Assembly (NCBI GenBank): GCA_030062745.1
Contig: CP099842.1
Span: forward strand, 1,798,001 to 1,862,000
Direction of reading: 5' to 3'
From: Capitulum mitella
Lineage: Eukaryota; Arthropoda; Thecostraca; Pollicipedomorpha; Pollicipedidae
DNA length: 64,000 nucleotides
Below the pieces are notes generated by a model that saw only the letters and a list, made by a program, of their open reading frames with translations, was not told where the DNA came from and did not search any database. Positions 61,351 through 64,000 of the stretch are shown piece by piece. A program made the translations under genes and the position numbers. Position 1 is the first letter of the stretch. Every line of letters begins with the position of its first letter.

Positions 61351-64000
61351 GTTGACTAAGTCATGGTGTCTTCGAATGAATTTTGCATGCAAGAGATGTT
61401 TCAAAGAAGCACAGAAAAGAAAAACAAACACATCTGCCACACAAGATTGTCCGTACCAGTGATTTTTAGAAGAACAACCTGCCCGTGTGAATAATTGTCA
61501 ATGCACCCACGACAAGGAGAATTTCGGCATGCAGTAATAAAGGGGAAGGAAATTATGCAAATGTCTCATATCTTCAAAGCGAATTTTTCGCTGTTAATGT
61601 TAAAAACAGCGACTGCCGGAAGCAAACAGATAACGACTACAGGCTCGTTAAGAGAAAAAGGGCAAACGGGCAAAGGCACGTCCGGGCGCGGACGTGTTCG
61701 AGAATACCCCAAAAGTGGTTTACTGACCTGAATGCGGAGCAACAGAAGGCCTCGATATAATGCAGTTGCCACACATACAAACATATGCCCAAAACAAGGT
61801 TTGAATGAACTTCATACTTGACGTGCACCAGACACAGAACGCAAGTTCATCACAGGCATGTGGACAAGTGGCACGAAGCCCACAGCGGCACCGTGCACAC
61901 TAGTGCTGTGCAAAATATCGATTTTCAGCGTCATCGGTTGTGTTTGATTGACGTCGGCACCCGAAACCGACCCCGAAATGAAATGACATTTGGGAACTTC
62001 TAATGTCCGCATCTACAACATACGCTCTAACCCTCATCACTACACGGGTTGGTGCAGCATCCCTAGGGGCATTTCCAGGTTGCCCTAAAACGTCTGCTCG
62101 TATCATTCTGAAACATCGCATAGTCAAACTGCGAACTTTTACGTCGCCACTAAAAATTTGAAGGTTACTATCTTGACAAGTGACGGACGTATGGTCTGAC
62201 CTCTTTTTCGACGGCTGTTATACAGAAATTTTGATACGGCTTCGGTCCGCCATCACACAACAAAGGTTTTAAGCCTTTTTTACGGCATTTAGTCTTACCC
62301 AGTCTTATTTATCGCTGTCATCACAATGCAAGTGATTTCCTTATTGGGGTCATTATATGAACCAATGTCATCTTAGGTCAAAGTTATGGATAAAGGTCAT
62401 CCCATTATTTGTGACCTCGTGCTGGCCTTGCTCCACTTTAATACGTGTCTTAACTGTGATAACCAATTCGTAGCTTGCAGTCTTACAACCAAATACGCAT
62501 TGATACATTGCCTTAAAACTCTACACTTGTGGAGTAAACTTACGTTACAGTTCCCAGAGGTCCAAAGTGATTTTCCGCCTTTTTCCCGTATTCGACTGTC
62601 CCTTGTTTCCAGATTTTGTGTGACGCCGCGAGTGAGCGTGAGTCAAAAACGCGCCTTCATTGGCCTGCTCAGGCTATTACTCTGTCATATCAGCTAGTTA
62701 CAACAGATCCATTAATTGCGTTTTTTTATCGTCAAAAGTTTGGAAAAATGATTATCTAAAACGCATCAGTGACGTTTTTTAGACCAACCATCCTCTTTTA
62801 ACACTGTAACAAAAAGAAGGGAATCGTGTTTTTAGAAGCAGTGTTTAAGCGGAGAACGGAACATACACAACTGAACGATAAACTAGAATAAATTTTCTGT
62901 CAAACAGTGGAGCTCCTGCCGTTTTGGATCACGAAATATCGTCATGCCCATTTCACACGCAGCATCTTCAAACACACTAACCACCTCCTAATGTCTCACA
63001 AACATTTGTTCCCTCCCGATGTTGGGATGTGTCTTCCAAAAGACAAAAAAAAACATGGGCAAGACTGCCAGAGTACATACACAGGAAACACTGCCGGACA
63101 AACAACACCCTGAGCTACAAAATTAAGTTCTACAGACTCCCGGCGCCTTCGTATATTACGTCGACAAGCAGCCAACATTGATGAAGTGCACGACTCGTCC
63201 GGGGGAACTTCTTTAAGTAAATGCGTAATCGTCCAAACCATCGAAGCTCCAACAGCCACAGATCATAAATCGGTTGGCATACGCCATGCTGTCCGCGAGC
63301 TGTGTGCGTTGGAGTTGCGGAAAATACACTGCGGCTTTTTGTGACTGGACGTCGGCCCACAGTATCACGGCCGAGCACCGAGTATCCGACCAACATGAAG
63401 GTCAGCTACAGCACCTGAGATCACCTCCACTCCAGTGAAACGCACCGGCCCAAACGCCGTCAACGGGGTGGAAGTTGGAGTCGCTGAATAGCGTGCCCTG
63501 TCTCGTAATCGGGCAGCCCAGCCATCTCGTAGCCAGCGACAACCGAAATACTAGCGAGATCAAAACGTGCAACCAACGCTGAGGACCGTCTCTGTTATAT
63601 TCGTGCGCCCTGCACTCAAGGAGCCTGCACACAAAAAGAACTTGCGAAAACTCTTTATTGCATATAAAAGTGAAAACGCCTCCATCACATCACGCCACAA
63701 GCCACAACGAGCTGCCCGCAGCAGGCACCAACGTCTAAACGCGAGCTCCTTCGCGACGGATGAGGATACAAGACTTTCTCCAGCGGAACGTCAGACAAGG
63801 CACTCGCTCAAAAACAGACGCCCGCATGACATCATCACGACAGCCAGCATCACGATGCAACAATCATTCATCCCATAGTCGCAGGCAGTCGAGTATCGGT
63901 CACAGCTGATGGCGTAGACGCCAATCGGTCACAGCGAAGCACGGGGGCGATCATGTTACAGACGTATTGTTACAGACGTGTACATCAAAACCACCAGTAG
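61351..64000. other. Upstream flank and right edge, no recognised gene
   Basis: Short open frames on both strands have no recognisable domain. AGGTCA-type sequence near 62370-62400 resembles the inside of the 33145 element. A TATATAAA-like TTGCATATAAAAG lies near 63658. Nothing else is supported. Confidence 0.4.

Overview
The window is nuclear DNA from an animal, most likely an arthropod and perhaps a crustacean. Genes are split by GT-AG introns. The recognisable proteins are animal ones: ANAPC4, UBA1, Mastermind, a chymotrypsin-fold serine protease of the arthropod clip type and an astacin relative. The taxon is inferred from gene content and style, not proven. Base composition changes abruptly along the window: very GC- and CpG-rich stretches alternate with AT-rich stretches almost free of CpG.

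Layout. 34-3741 (+): the 3' half of ANAPC4, which continues off the left edge. 5353-9832 (-): the body of the ubiquitin E1 enzyme UBA1, tail to tail with ANAPC4; its NLS-bearing first coding exon lies far away at 20088-20222. The 10-kb intron between them is a GC-rich island with three tandem-repeat arrays and a promoter-like E-box/YY1 module. 20300-21100: a 34-bp minisatellite just upstream of the UBA1 first exon. 21350-25870: a CpG-depleted block containing a 1.65-kb foldback (inverted-repeat) element. 27508-31263 (+): a seven-exon gene I do not recognise, whose reading frame closes perfectly to 401 codons. 33145-34360: a piggyBac-type non-autonomous DNA transposon. 37493-41826 (+): a complete mastermind gene of five exons (752 aa). 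43575-46052 (-): the 3' exons of a clip-type serine protease with a novel Arg/Gly/Pro/Tyr repeat tail.

46050-64000 is gene-poor. It holds an hAT-like MITE, an A/T homopolymer block that looks like an assembly or base-calling fault, and an inverted pair of 330-bp satellite arrays flanking an adenosine kinase fragment. It also holds an intronless, membrane-anchored astacin-like protein that has lost its zinc-binding residues (59620-61350, -).

The genes do not form one pathway. ANAPC4 (ubiquitin ligase scaffold) and UBA1 (ubiquitin activation) both serve ubiquitin conjugation and sit tail to tail, probably by chance. Exon boundaries were set by hand from splice signals, reading phase and remembered family sequences. 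No alignment or transcript data were available.
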